Shown here one piece after another: positions 37,762-49,609 of a DNA stretch of 64,000 bases. The stretch comes from Nectonema munidae (lineage: Eukaryota > Nematomorpha > Nectonematoida > Nectonematidae), in assembly GCA_030549495.1 (NCBI GenBank), contig JAUIRK010000463.1, forward strand, positions 495,001 through 559,000, in the 5' to 3' direction. A program made the position numbers and the translations under genes. The number at the start of each line of letters is the position of its first letter. Position 1 is the stretch's first letter. The notes beneath the pieces are model-generated. The model saw nothing but the letters and a program-made list of their open reading frames with translations, was not told where the DNA came from and searched no databases.

Positions 37762-37993
37762 TTTCTTCATTTTCTACGCTGTTGAAAGTTAGTTCTGTTA
37801 TGTTGTAGTCTTGTAAAGTCTTGTTGACGTCTAAAGGCTGGAGTGTTTGAGCGTGCAGAACTGATATATCAGAAAAAAGGATGTTTAGTTCTTCACAAAC
37901 ATGTGAAACAACTTCACGTATAGGTACTTCAAGACTGGATCTTATCACATACTTTTGATTTCTTGGAAGATTTATGTGGATTCGCAACGTTCT
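37762..37993 (-). CDS. cobl: Cobl-like exon 3 (second ubiquitin-like Cobl domain)
   Basis: Acceptor TTTGTAG at 38000-37994, then RTLRIHINLPRNQKYVIR, 77 codons in all. The layout (basic strand with NQK-x-VIR, then a PIREVVSHVCEELN helix, a LHAQTLQPLDVNKTL segment and ITELTF) matches the domain of vertebrate Cobl that has TQK-x-VVRV, a PLxxLLPxxCxKC-like helix, PLDLxxSL and LRELY. That correspondence is the main reason for the family call. The exon ends GAAGAAA|GTATTT, leaving one nucleotide (phase 1); the donor is weak after position +3 but similar to that of exon 8. The next exon must begin with two nucleotides, and exon 4 does. Confidence 0.85.
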
Positions 37994-38559
37994 CTACAAA
38001 TATCAAAGGCATATCTTTTTAAATGTGTGTTCCAGTAATTGCATATTAATTAAAAACCGCCAAAAATGAGGATAGTGAAAAGGTTGTTCATATAGAAAAG
38101 AGGCAGTTAGTAAAAATGTAACATATTAATAGATTTTCGGCACAGGGTTCCATCTCAATTAAATGATTTGTCATCGAGAATTGCCTCGAGGAAAAGTTTA
38201 ATCATTATTACGGAAGAATAGGTTTGTTTAACCTTACCTTAACTAATCCTAAAGTTTTTAGTAAAGAAATTAAGAAATGATAAAATCAGTAACAGATTCG
38301 TGACAAACAGAATTACCAAAAATAAATTCATATAAACACTTACATAACATCAAAATTTCTTTCACATTTTTAATGTCATCATAATACTATTTAATATATG
38401 AAACAGCATCAGAAATATTATTATAAATTTGTTCAAAAAAAATAAGACTTCAATATTTTCATGTTTAACATGTGAATGATTTATTTAAAAAAAAAAACTG
38501 AACTGAATTCGATTGACACCTTTAGACATTTTTACATCTGATATTTTTGCTTAAAATTA

Positions 38560-41500
38560 ATCATCGGACATTTTGATTGGCACTTTCTTACAAGTGGTCA
38601 CGTTTATTATTAAAATTATAGATGTAAAAGTGTTGTGCATTTAAAACTGCATAGCTTTATAAACTCTCATGAGAGTATTTATGATGGGCAAAATTTGTTC
38701 GCTCAAGTGATGAGGAACTCTTTTTCTTAGATTTTAAAGATTTTTTTCATATATTTTTAGTGAGATATATATATATATTTCAAATATGCAAATCATTTTT
38801 TTTTGAAAATCAATCAAATCTCTCAAAAAAATGATTTAAATAGGACAGCTCATATCAAAAGTGTTAAAAATAAATAAAACCTGTCAATCAATGTCGAATA
38901 TATAAAATTCAAAATAAATTCTAATTGCAGTATTTCTCTACAAAAATTATTTTCTTAATTTATTTAATAAACGAACTTTTGGTGCTTGATTCACTCAAAA
39001 TATTTGACCAGTCAGTAAATTAGATATCTCAATAGGACCTCCATTATTTTGGTTACAACTTGGTTATCTGCATGTAGTCTCAAGTCATTTCTTCTATACT
39101 TTAAACAGTATGTAATTTTTCTATACCTTCTACTTTCATCAGAAATTTATTTATTTAGAACATTTATTAAGATTTATTTAGAACAGACTTTGTCCAATCT
39201 CCGAAATTTCCTATTAAAGAATCTTCTAATCTTAGGCTTTTTTATGAGTATCATGTGTTTTTATCAGGTGATATGAACTATTTGAATATTTGTCAAAAAT
39301 CCCTGCTCAAACGTTTATTTTGTCATGAAATACTACGTGATGTTCATTGTTCAATTACAAATGGCTGTCTACCTTCATCATCTAAAAAACTCTCTCTTCC
39401 AAGCCAAAAGAAAAAGATGATCGAATTCAATTCAAATTATAAAAGTAAGTTGGTATGGACTAAATCTTGATATAGTGGCATCTGTGACAGTATTGATAGC
39501 TCTGACCGATTGAAAATTTTCAGATTCTTATCCTTCTTAGTAAAATGATCATTGTAATCTTAGCTGATAAGATAAAGGATTAAAGATTTTTCATTCGCAA
39601 AGGAAGAACTTCTTCTTCACGGTCAAATTCTTTATTGAAACACCAAATACTATTTCATTACAACACTTCCTAGTTCATTGGAACATGGTAGATCTTCCAT
39701 TTGTCAAGATACATACTTCTTTTCTAAAATTATGTAGCTCGCCATAAGACTACTTCGCTGACCATTTAAAAGAGATGCCCAGGAGTTTAAAATCTCAATT
39801 CTTCAAGAAAACCAGACTACAATTCATCTTCAAAAAAATTTATAATGCCTTTCGCTTTTTTTAACCAAAATATATCTGTACATAGCGATTTTCAGAAAAA
39901 AATTGACAGAAATTATTTTTTGGAAATAAGTGATTTTCAAACATACAATACAAATTCAAATGTTACCTCGAGATATTTTTTAAGCGTGTTTCCCCAAATG
40001 AGGTACAAAACTAAAATAAGCATAGTCGATTTAGTATAAAAAATTTACTTTTATTTTGAAAGATATTTTAGAGGGAATTTTATACCTAATCAAAATTTGA
40101 TTGACGATTTTTATTCAAGTAGTGATCTTTATCAATAAATTATAGATATAAACGAGTTATGAGCTTGAAACTGTATAGAAATATCACTTTTCAAGAGTCT
40201 ATTTAAGACGCTAAGTTATAAATGATTTAAGGATAAATTCAAAATTTTATAAATACATAGGATTTTCGTTTTGATGAATTATTATTCAACCATTGTTTAG
40301 TATAATAAATAGTACTCAAGCTGAATTCATAAGAAAATTTTTATTTAATTATAAACTCAATCTATAATGATGATTCTAAGCAAAAAAATGCATTTTGATT
40401 TCGGAAATGGCAAATTTGATTGATAACAATTGCATGCATCCTTAAACTCGAATAGCAAAAACTGATTTCATAAATGAAATCACCATTATCGATTTAGTAA
40501 AAACATTTTTTTAAATATGTATTTATATTTTTCGGGATAATTTTCAGACATACATAACTAATTCGCTTTCCACTTTTAATATTTTTAAATCCTAATTGCA
40601 AAAACTGATTTTAGAAATGAAACCAGTGTGGTCGGATTGATATAAAAACAGATATTTTATTTTAAATTTAAAAAAAATTGGAAACAGTTTTAAGAAATAA
40701 GCCCCAAATTTGAATAAGGCTTTCAGATATTTTCAAAGCTTAAATGCAAAAACTGAGTTCAAAAATGAAACCAGGATGTTATTTGGTACAAAAACTTATA
40801 TTTCATGTAAAATTTTAGAGAATATTTTAGGACATTTTTTAGACGTAAACGTCAAATTTGATTGACAATTTGAGACATTTTGAAACTCTAAATGCGAAAA
40901 CTGAATAAGGTAATGAAATGAAGAGGATTGATTTATTATAAAAACATATATTTCATGTTGAATTTGATAGAATATTTTTAGAGACAGTTATCAGGCGTAA
41001 ACTGGAAATTTGATTGACAATAAATGAAACGAACATGGCAGATTTAGTATAAAAAAATATTTTTCATGTAAAATTTGAATAAATATATTCGAAGACAATT
41101 TTTTGATGTAAACAGCTAATTTGCTTGACACTTTCAGGTACTTCAAACCGTAAATGTAAAAGCTAATTGAAGAAACGAAGCCAGCATGGCCGATTTAGTA
41201 TAAAAACATGCATTTATGTAAAATTTGAATGAATATTTTATTAGATATAGGATCATCAAAATTTTGATTGATATTTTGTAAAAAGTCTAGATGTTTATTG
41301 ATTAAATTAAATATATATAAGTGTTATGCGTTCAAAATTGTCTATAAATATAAATTTTCAAGAGAGTATCGAATATAGACACCAAGGTATAAAAGGTTAA
41401 CTAAAGATAATATCAAAATTTTGTTGAAAAATTTTAATTTTTGATTTTGATGGGCAGTTTTTGACATGAAAAGGTCATTCAACTACCATGAAAATGGTAT

Positions 41501-41620
41501 CAAAAGATGCAGCTAGCGATTTTAGGAAAAGTCACGAAATTTGAAGTGATATGGTACAGCTAATTTAGAACAATAACTTTTTTGGCGGGGTGTTTTACGC
41601 CCACCATCATTATTAGGGTT
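38560..41620 (-). repeat. Satellite-like array, copy 2 (inverted relative to copy 1)
   Basis: Reverse complement of the array at 19900-22030. Unit markers of GCCGATTTAGTATAAAAACAT type occur near 41192, 41041, 40929, 40789, 40634, 40490 and 40027, spaced mostly 140-155 bp. The module with GTGTTATGCGTTCAAAATTG and TTTTCAAGAGAGTATC (41270-41430) returns at 40100-40260 and 38600-38720. The outer edge TTTTGGCGGGGTGTTTTACGC at about 41580 matches the closing GGGGCACTTTACGCCCC of copy 1 in inverted orientation. The second sub-array (AAATCAATCAAA) appears at 38800-38900. The stretch 38920-39840 looks foreign and may be an insertion. Confidence 0.75.
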
Positions 41621-42089
41621 ATAGACGCATATTGAAAACGGATATTGAATGTCTTTATATCACATAGATGCTTCATCAAATACATTTTAAATAAGCGTCG
41701 AAAGTTAGCAATTTTTTTTTTAGTTACTTTTCAACAAATTATAGAAAATTGGAAGCATCAATCAAGAGGAAATATTTCCGATTAATTTAATTCAAGTTCA
41801 TATGAACAAGAAAAAGATTTATAATATTGTTCATTTGAAAATAGTTATAAATTTGAAGAGGTGATATAAAATTAAGGGAGACATCTTTGAATCTATAGAT
41901 TATTATTTGAAAAAAGAAACCTGGAAACGGGCGCACAAAAAAGGACGCAATTAAACTTATATAAAAAGGAAAATAATTAAAAATTATAAAAAATCTGCTT
42001 CGATTCCAGCAAATACTGGGAAGGTTGAATTTGGCGATTTTCACTTTGAGTAGATTATATAAATGGAGGCAGACTTTTTACAATTTTAG

Positions 42090-42497
42090 TGCTATTTTCA
42101 TCGAACCTTCTTATCCTTCACCTAGTTGTTATGACAGTATCCCAGTGGGTCCGTGAAGAGTTTTTCATTTTTGAAAAAACTTAAAATGAGTGAATGAAAT
42201 CAACCAATTGGTACTTGTAAAAATAATTGAAACAAAAACTCACTTTTAAGGCTTTAGCAAGCGGTGGCTTTTTGTCTTTTCTCCTTGAATTTACGTTTAA
42301 TTTGCTTTGATACCTGTATTTGACGTCATTTGAAATCAAATAATTCATTTCAATAAAATAAAGTACAAATATTAATTGCATGCGAAGTTGTTTTTAGTTT
42401 TTGTGAGAACATTTCGTGGTGGTGGGTCCAACTTTCATCAACTTCCTAAAGGGGTCCATGACTGAATAAAGATTAAGAACCCCTGTTCTAAACAACT
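42090..42497 (-). mobile_element. hAT-type MITE with CAGGGGTTCTTAATC end
   Basis: On the minus strand starting at about 42496 the sequence reads CAGGGGTTCTTAATCTTTAT, a classical hAT (Charlie-like) terminus, followed by ATGGACCCCTTTAGG. The other side near 42145 has GTGGGTCCGTGAAGAG in the expected inverted sense. No transposase. A similar CAGGGGTTGTTGAGC end is present at 7165. Confidence 0.6.
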
Positions 42498-42859
42498 AAG
42501 GCGTGTGATTAAGTCCTATGGGAGATACGAATGGAAGTAAACAACATATTCAAATAATTAACTCATTATTGACTTTTTGTTTATATTTTGATGCAGGGAA
42601 AACTTTAAATTTGTGCTGAGGAATTTTGTTAAGTCCAAGGTGTTGTCCGCGCAAGATCCTGCCCTACGAAAATTTTGTCCTACGGTAGATTTTTTCCTAG
42701 TACCATATTAATGTTTCCACTAATATTTTTTATGTGTATGCATCAAAAATTAATATCACTGAAAAGTAGTCGTAGTGAGGATGTTTATGTTATATCATTG
42801 TATGACCTAAAAAAAGTTCAAATTCTTTTTCTATCATTAGAGCTTTCAACTTATTTATT

Positions 42860-44595
42860 GTAGAAAATATTTTCCCGGATGTTCTAAAAAATACCAAAAT
42901 TATACCTGTTTACAAGAAAGAGGACAATTTACCGATGTGAAAATTACAGACCAATATCCATTGTTAGCTCGATATCTAAAGTATTTGAAAAAAGAATTTA
43001 CAAGCAAATAAATAATTATTATTTCAGGCCCATTAATAATTATTTCCCTCCATTTCAATTTGGCTTTAAAGAAAACTCGTCTACAGAAGTCTTGCATGCT
43101 TATTTTATAAATAGTGTCGTAGCTCGCTAGAAAAAAAAGGACGATGTTTGTCCTCTTTTTTTGGACTTGAGTCGTGCATTTGACTCTATTCCCCATTGTT
43201 TACTATTATGTAAACTTAAGTTTTATGGCTTTTCAAATACTACAATAAAGTTTTTCGAATCCTATTTTCAAAATAGGTATCAAACTGTTTATATTAATAG
43301 TTGTTATTCCGGAAAAAAGAAAGTTTATTTTGGTGTGCTTCAAGGCACCATTTTAGCTCCATTTTTTCAATATTTTCTTGAATGACCTTCCGAACGTTAC
43401 ATCAGACGTCAAAATCTTAATGTACGCAGACGACATAACAGTGCTGTTTTCTGAAAAAAAATGAACGGATCTTTCCTAGAAAAAAATATTACCCTGATTG
43501 AAAACTGGTTCACATGCAATGGTCTGTTTATAAACACACAAAAGTCCAACTTCGTCTCTTTCTCCTATATATCTACTAGCCCTTGCTACGTGTATTTTTT
43601 AACCTTGCGGGTCTTTCAAAAAGTAAATAAATTTAATTTTTTAGCCTTAATTATAGCTGATAATCTTTCTTGGTTTCATCATGTCCCACATTTCCCATAA
43701 GTTAGCTATATCTGGCATGCTGAAACAAGTCAAAAGATTCTTTCCTACCAAAACAATGGTAACTCTGTACAAAAGTCTTTTTCTTCCCCACCTCAGATAT
43801 AGTATTTTCAACTGGGGTCACACAAAAGACACAACTCTTTCTACAAAAAAAGGATTTTGAGAATTATCCTTAACTTCCACCCAATTTCTCACGCGAACAA
43901 TATAATTCTTGAAAATTCTCTATTAAAACTTAAAGACATGTACCATCTTAGTATTTACATGAGTCTATATAAATATATATACCATTTGCTTCCACCTTTA
44001 TTCAGTCAATTTATTTATTTCAACTCCGAAAAAGAAAGAAACTCACCTCGATTTGTTAACCAAATGTATCTCCTATTTTATGAATATTCAAAGTCAAAGC
44101 AATCCTTTTCATATAAAGTTTCTACCCTTTATAACAATCATGAAACGTTTTTCCCGCCACCCTACTCCCTTCAAAAAGTTTCAAAAGCTGTTGTAAACTT
44201 TTTTTTAACTCCTACACCTCACTCACTCAATGTACTATCCCCAATTGCTATGTTTGCAGAAAGAGCATCGACATACTTTTTAACAGACCTCATTTTTCCT
44301 TTGATGAAAATATTGTATAAAATCTTTTATTTTTCTTTCCTACTTTTGCCGTTATCCCATAAGTCAATCACACATACTTCTAAAAACATTTTTGTATAGT
44401 TCAAGGCTTCACAAGCAGGTTGATGTCTCCTAGCGACTGCTTTGGCATTCGATATTAACCTTCAAAAGTTATATTTGCATATAATTCTTTTCTTATTTTG
44501 GTTTGTATTTACTTTAATAGACACATTTTGTGCACTTATTTTTATCATTTTATTGTACTTTTGAAAAATAAGGATTATTATTATTATCATGATTA
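42860..44595 (+). mobile_element. 5'-truncated non-LTR (LINE) retrotransposon with reverse transcriptase
   Basis: Plus strand, three frames. From 42868: FPDVLKNTKIIPVYKKED, then RPISIVSSISKVFEKRIYKQ (about 42950-43010), FLDLSRAFDSIPHCLL (about 43160), GVLQGTILAP (about 43330), and the catalytic MYADDI (about 43420-43437). A TIxxWFTCNGLFINTQKS-like segment (about 43495-43545), a LRYSIFNWG segment (about 43795) and the C-terminal region to about 44400 follow. This is the usual order of a Jockey/CR1-group reverse transcriptase. The endonuclease and first ORF are absent (5' truncation). Breaks: an in-frame TAG near 43129, a shift near 43375 before the YADD part, and others near 42935 and 43700. 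The 3' end is a (TTA)n-like tail at about 44574-44588. It lies in the opposite sense to the host gene. Confidence 0.85.
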
Positions 44596-44829
44596 ACATG
44601 ATCAATTATATAGATTTAAGGGCAAGAATTAAGTTCAAATTAAAAAATTTCAAAAGTATGTCGTATCGGTATAATTTTGATATTCTGATCTCATTTCAAG
44701 CAAAAGCGTGATATACCTAAAACTAAAAAGTGAAACAACAAAAAAATTAAAGTAAGCCTTTTGAACAAAGGGTGTGTGCAAAAAATATTAATAGGAATAA
44801 ACTTATTGCAGGTATCACGAGTAACAGTT

Positions 44830-45000
44830 GTTTCGTGGAGCCAACAATCAATATTTGGGCGCTATGCATTGATTGGCTTGATGAGGGATGGCCAAGAAAC
44901 GGGACATGTGTCAAAAGTGGCACATTGTATAAATCTTTCTAGGTTAAAAATTACTCAATTAGTTAATTTTTTGGAATATAAAAATTGTAAATTTTTCTCT
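44830..45000 (+). pseudogene. Possible Tc1-like transposase N-terminal remnant
   Basis: A 104-codon open frame from 44761 contains LIGLMRDGQETGHVSKVAHC followed by INLSRLKITQLVNF, which has the spacing of a helix-turn-helix like the N-terminal DNA-binding part of Tc1-type transposases. No catalytic part is seen. Low certainty. Confidence 0.25.
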
Positions 45001-45169
45001 ATAAGAATTAAAATAGAGTTCTTCTTCTTCATCTTATCCCCTTATTGGGGGTCGATGGCTTTGATCCAATATTAAAATAGAGTTAAAAGACAATAAAAAT
45101 TTGTGGCGCATCATCGTCAGAAAAGATTGTATTTGTCGCGTACGCTAAAAAGGTTTGCTCCTAGTGTTA

Positions 45170-45850
45170 TATTTATATTTTCAATAAACTATATTTTTTT
45201 TCTACTAAATCGACAATGCTGATTTCATTTTTGGACTCCGTTTTCATAAATAGGGTGTAAAAATGTGAATCAAATTTGAGGTTGAGTGAAACTTTTCCAA
45301 TAATACCTATTTTTATAGTAAATCGAGCATACTGATATCATTTCTGGACTCAGTTTTGGCTATTACTTTCAAAAATATTGGAAAACTACTAATCGAATTA
45401 GTCATGCATGCCTGAAAATTATCTCCAAAAAAATTCCTCCATATTTAAAATAAAATATTTTTTCTTTAATTTGAGGACCTAGTTTTCGCAATTAGGGGGT
45501 AAGAATTTGTGGAATTGCAAAAAATTTTGTTTTGTACGTTTTTGATTAAAAACAGTATTTATTGATTCTAAAATTTAATAAAAGTTTTTATGAATTCAGC
45601 TTTTGTATTGGTTTATTATAGTAAGCAATCTTCCAAATTAATCCAGACATAAATGTTATCGGTTTATTTTGAATTTATCCGTAGATAAATTATAACATAT
45701 CGTTTATATCATATACACTCTTCAAAATATATATTTTATACGGTTTAGAACGCATAACTTTTATATCTATAATTTTATTGATAAAAATCGCTACTTAAAG
45801 TTTCTGTTTCTTTCAATTTAACTCCAGATTTTGATATACGAAATTCGGCC
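45170..45850 (+). repeat. Satellite-like array, copy 3 (short)
   Basis: Two to three units of the same satellite: TACTAAATCGACAATGCTGA at about 45206, AGTAAATCGAGCATACTGAT at about 45317, and a decayed one near 45440. The accompanying module (TTTAGAACGCATAACTTTTA) follows at 45745-45765. Same orientation as copy 1. Confidence 0.65.
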
Positions 45851-46634
45851 GGCTAGAGCTGCATGTATTCGAAATCTACTCCGTGAGTGACTTGAGTTTT
45901 ACACCCCTGCTGTATAGGATGTCATCAAGCAATAAGATAAGCCAAAATAAAAAATATGAGAAAGATTTATATCAGGAAATAAATCAAGCAGTATGAAACA
46001 TTTTTCTATCGTTGAATTGATATTTTAATTAACCAATTGGAAACATATGGTTAATTGTTAAGATGATAATAAAAAGACTTAGTGGGGGAGGGCTTGGAAG
46101 GAGATAATCAATAATCACAATAAAATCTTGGCATTAAATATCATGGTACATTACGATTCAAAATTACGTAAGAAAAAGACTAAACTACGAACAATGTCGA
46201 AATTCGGTATGATTTTGATCTTTGGTACTTTTTTTAATCGAACTTGTGAGTATCAAGTTATAACCCGTTACTTGAATGATAGGATATTCCAGTCAATATG
46301 GTTTTGTGATTTATTTATTCCCCACGAATACATGTAATGTAATCGATAAAGAATATCATATATTATTTATATATATTTTAGTGATTTTAATATAAAAGAT
46401 TGATCAGCAAATTAATTAATTTATTTGATTTATTTATATACAAGAGAAAATTAATTATTCAAATTATTTCTGCGTTTTGAAATTATCAATTTTTCTGATT
46501 TGAAATACGTTTTAGTGAGAATAAATCAACTAATTTTACGTGAATTTGTCATTTAACATTATAAATCGAATTTGATGTTTTTCAATTTTGCTTAACAAAC
46601 TATATTATTTCAAATTAATTTCCTAAAATGATCT

Positions 46635-46772
46635 TTAACCTGTTAACGACCACAATAATTAGACGATATCTTGTATAAAGCAGAAGATTTGTATTAGAAA
46701 GCATTAAACAACGCAGACGGTTCAAATTTTTGTAAAGTCGACATATGTCAAGTGTGGTCGATAACCGATTAA
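46635..46772. mobile_element. TTAA-flanked MITE (family member 2)
   Basis: TTAACCTGTTAACGACCACA at the left and TGGTCGATAACCGATTAA at the right, bounded by TTAA. Internal ATAATTAGACGATATC and AAAGCAGAAGATTTG match the copy near 48.2 kb. Confidence 0.7.
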
Positions 46773-47754
46773 ATGAAAAAAGCAAATAGGCAGTGATTGT
46801 GCTAAAAAATATCGGAGGCATATATTTGCAAAGTTAAAAACATCAAACAAAAAACTTGATCACGTTTGATTACGAAAATTACGTTTCAATATTTTTTTCA
46901 AAATTTCGAAACGTTTTTTTAAATATCACATTTTTTATTCCGACACGATTTTACGGTAGGAAAAAAAGTGAAGTTTCAAAATACGAGTTTTCTTTTAGAA
47001 CCCTATAACGTATACCAATAAAAGAACAAGACAATATTCTCCTTACCCATTTGAGCATTCGAATTTTACTGTATATCCTTTATATTATTATAGAGAGATT
47101 TCGAAAAAAGAAGCAAAATCCTTTTAAATCAATACAAGGAGGAGACTGAGTAAATACAAATTTCAAAGTTAGCGCTTTATATTTACTTAATCTAAATATT
47201 TAGTGATGTGTAAAATTGAGAGATATGGTAAAGGAAGAGGCTTCATTGCATTCAGCATATTCATTCCCTTTTACGCGTTGGCTGAAGAACACACACGCGC
47301 ACATGCAAAGCAGTGGATTGCATTAAAATCGTGGCTAAATTTTGAAAGAGACAGCTACGTCACTTTTTGGATTCAGGTGTTTTTTAAGCGCACACAAATA
47401 AGATGTGATTGGAAAATGATGATGAAAGAAGGAAAATTGATTTATCCAAAATATTAACAAAAATCAATAGATTCGCAGCTCACCATTGTATATATAATTT
47501 CTTGAGTTCAGCAAATTAATTTGGTGAATTTGTTACTATGATCTAATTCATTTGGTTGGTTATTTAATTACTACTATTGGATTAAATCTCGTTAGATCAA
47601 TTTAAATAATTTAAAGGTTAGTCAAAAACCATAAGAGTTAAGCCTGTATTTTTGTATTACTTTCATGAGCAAATAAAAATCTTCTGAGTTAAACTTATTT
47701 AATAGGATAAGTAAAAGACTAGTTCTCAAAAACCTGACTACGTGTTAAGGATTC

Positions 47755-48025
47755 TAGGTAAATTGCTCGAAATTAATAGGTCAAAAAATAATTTCTCGAA
47801 CTATCAATTGCTTGAAAGGCAGATTGCTCGAAGTAATTTCGAGGCTCGAAGCACCACGTAAACTGCGCCGTCTCATGACACGTCGATGGAGCTGGATATA
47901 AAAGGAGCCACAACATTCACTTTAGCAGTTGTATAATTTTATTTTATAGTAAATATTTGAAACAATGTAGTTCTATTTTTTTCGAGCAATTGATATTTCG
48001 AGAAATTATTTTACGAGCAAACCGA
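47755..48025. repeat. Foldback element with TTGCTCGAAAT arms
   Basis: The left arm at 47758-47817 (AATTGCTCGAAATTAATAGG, AATTTCTCGAACTATCAATT) is complementary to the right arm at 47980-48022 (CGAGCAATTGATATTTCGAG, AAATTATTTTACGAGCAA). The middle is GC-richer and carries TATAAAAGGAGC at about 47897. No ORF. Confidence 0.65.
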
Positions 48026-48039
48026 CAAACAAACTGATA

Positions 48040-48365
48040 CAAACTGTTTAACTAACTAACTGAATTAACTAACTGACTATCTAACTGAATTAGCTAAATA
48101 ACTAATTAATTAAAACTTGTTCAATTTTCAAATAAGTAGTTAGTTAGTGAGATTGTTGATTCGTTAGTTAACCGATTAACGACCAGAATAATCAGACGAT
48201 ATCTAATGTAAAGCAGAAGATTTGTATTAATAAGTATTATTAAAAGCAGATGATTTTTTTAACAAGATAGTTAGCTAGTTCGTTCATTAGTTGGACAGTT
48301 AATTATGCATATAGTTGGTTAGTTCGTTAATTAATTGGTTGGCAAATTAGTTAGTTTTAAAAGAT
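48040..48365. repeat. (AACT)n / (AGTT)n simple repeat around a MITE arm
   Basis: Degenerate AACTAACTGAATTAACTAAC at 48043-48110, then the complementary TAGTTAGTTAG form at 48135-48168 and 48275-48360. The TTAA-flanked element starts inside it at 48168. A similar AACT tract lies at 22325-22430. Confidence 0.6.
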
Positions 48366-48584
48366 GTAGTTAATTTTTTTTTAATAAAAAAATTTAAGAC
48401 TTACAAAAGAATTTATTTTATTATTTACAATAATTTGTAAAATTTACTGTAACTTTTCTTATATACTTAAACAGAACCTAATTTTAAATGGTGGATGAGA
48501 AGGGTGGGGAGATAACCAATAAGTAACCAAATCTTCTGCCTTACATTAAGTATTGTCTGATTATTCTGGTTGTTAATGGGTTAA
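48168..48584. mobile_element. TTAA-flanked MITE (family member 3)
   Basis: Left arm TTAACCGATTAACGACCAGA, with ATAATCAGACGATATC and AAAGCAGAAGATTTG. The right arm, reversed, reads TTAACCCATTAACAACCAGA with the same following motifs. TTAA at both edges. It is longer than the other copies because a simple repeat fills its middle. It ends about 110 bp from the exon 2 donor region. Confidence 0.75.
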
Positions 48585-48697
48585 GTCTAAGATTTTTAAA
48601 GGAATAGCCTGCCCTTGTTTTTCAATGAGTTTTCATGTGTGCCATTTGGCAGGAAAAGGATAAAAAAATTCGCGTATAGAAGAAATAAAAAAGGAAC

Positions 48698-48989
48698 TTC
48701 AAATGGCTGAAATGAAGAACTTTTTGTGCCACACGTGTCTGAATCCGTGGAGGTGTCTGTGCGTTTAAAGTGACTAGAAGCATCCAATTTGGATTTCTGG
48801 CTCAAACTTTTGGGAAGAATTTCGAGAACAAGGTCGGCTTCATTGCTTGTCGCCAGAAGAGAGGAGAGATGGCATGATGGCTTCAGCGGCTCCCTTCTGT
48901 CATCATTGTAGACGGCATGCAAAGCAAAGTTTGAAGGATTCAAATGAGTTATGGCACAAGCATGCAACAGAACGTCCATAACTTGTTGG
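48698..48989 (-). CDS. cobl: Cobl-like exon 2 (rest of first ubiquitin-like Cobl domain)
   Basis: The acceptor TTTAAATTTTAG is followed at 48989 by C, completing the split serine codon from exon 1. The product reads QQVMDVLLHACAITHLNPSN and then a strand pattern ending VLEILPK, closely resembling the vertebrate Cobl pattern of VMDLLV, a cysteine and HLNPS. This covers about residues 181-240. A Ser/Thr/Lys-rich linker follows. The 3' end is uncertain: a phase-0 GT at 48697 (GAA|GTTCCT) fits exon 3 starting at 37993, while a phase-2 GT at 48734 (CAC|GTGTGG) fits an exon 3 starting 2 nt later. Both donors are weak, and a small unseen exon between 2 and 3 is not excluded. The frame stays open to about 48596, but those extra codons are probably intron. 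Confidence 0.78.
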
Positions 48990-49609
48990 CTAAAATTTAA
49001 ATGACACCGTAAAGCATGATGTGTGAAGCAAGTGGATAAATTTGAATGTTGCACAGGTATTTTCACGTGGTTTCATTTTAGTACCCAATTACCTATCATC
49101 AGACAGGAGCGAATCTAGGGGATAATTTATACCGGGGCGATTTTATAAAATTTTCTATGCCCAAAATCATTGTGAATGAATGCGTAGAATATTATTAATC
49201 TCTTTAAAATATTAGATTTGCCATTAAATTGTCTTACATAAAAAACTTCTAATATGTAAATATCTATTAAAGCTAAACACTAGAATGACAAAAAAACATG
49301 TAGCATTCTTTTGAATAATTTATTGAATTGAAAGCTGAATTTGTAATATGTAATCATTATTAACTTTATATTTAAAACTCAGCAAAAGTTCTTCTTCCAA
49401 AAATTTCATTAACATTTTAGTTTTTAAACTTTTGACTTGATAAGTTATATCCATAAAAAATATCACAAGTTGGTAATTAAGCAAAGATAAAAATTTATTC
49501 AAGCTAAAAAATATGAAAGTTACTACACGAAAGAAGAAGTTTGAGTTGTAAGATGAGCTAACGTTAAAAATTTGAAGGACTTATTTTGTGTACAATTGTT
49601 GATTATTTT

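Larger units (their letters stand above)
37994..48697 (-). other. Cobl-like intron 2 (10.7 kb)
   Basis: Lies between exons 2 and 3. It holds the inverted satellite copy, the LINE, hAT-type ends, the third satellite locus and two foldback elements listed separately. In 38040-38550, 38920-39840 and 45900-46600 I see only AT-rich sequence without a recognisable feature. Confidence 0.6.
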
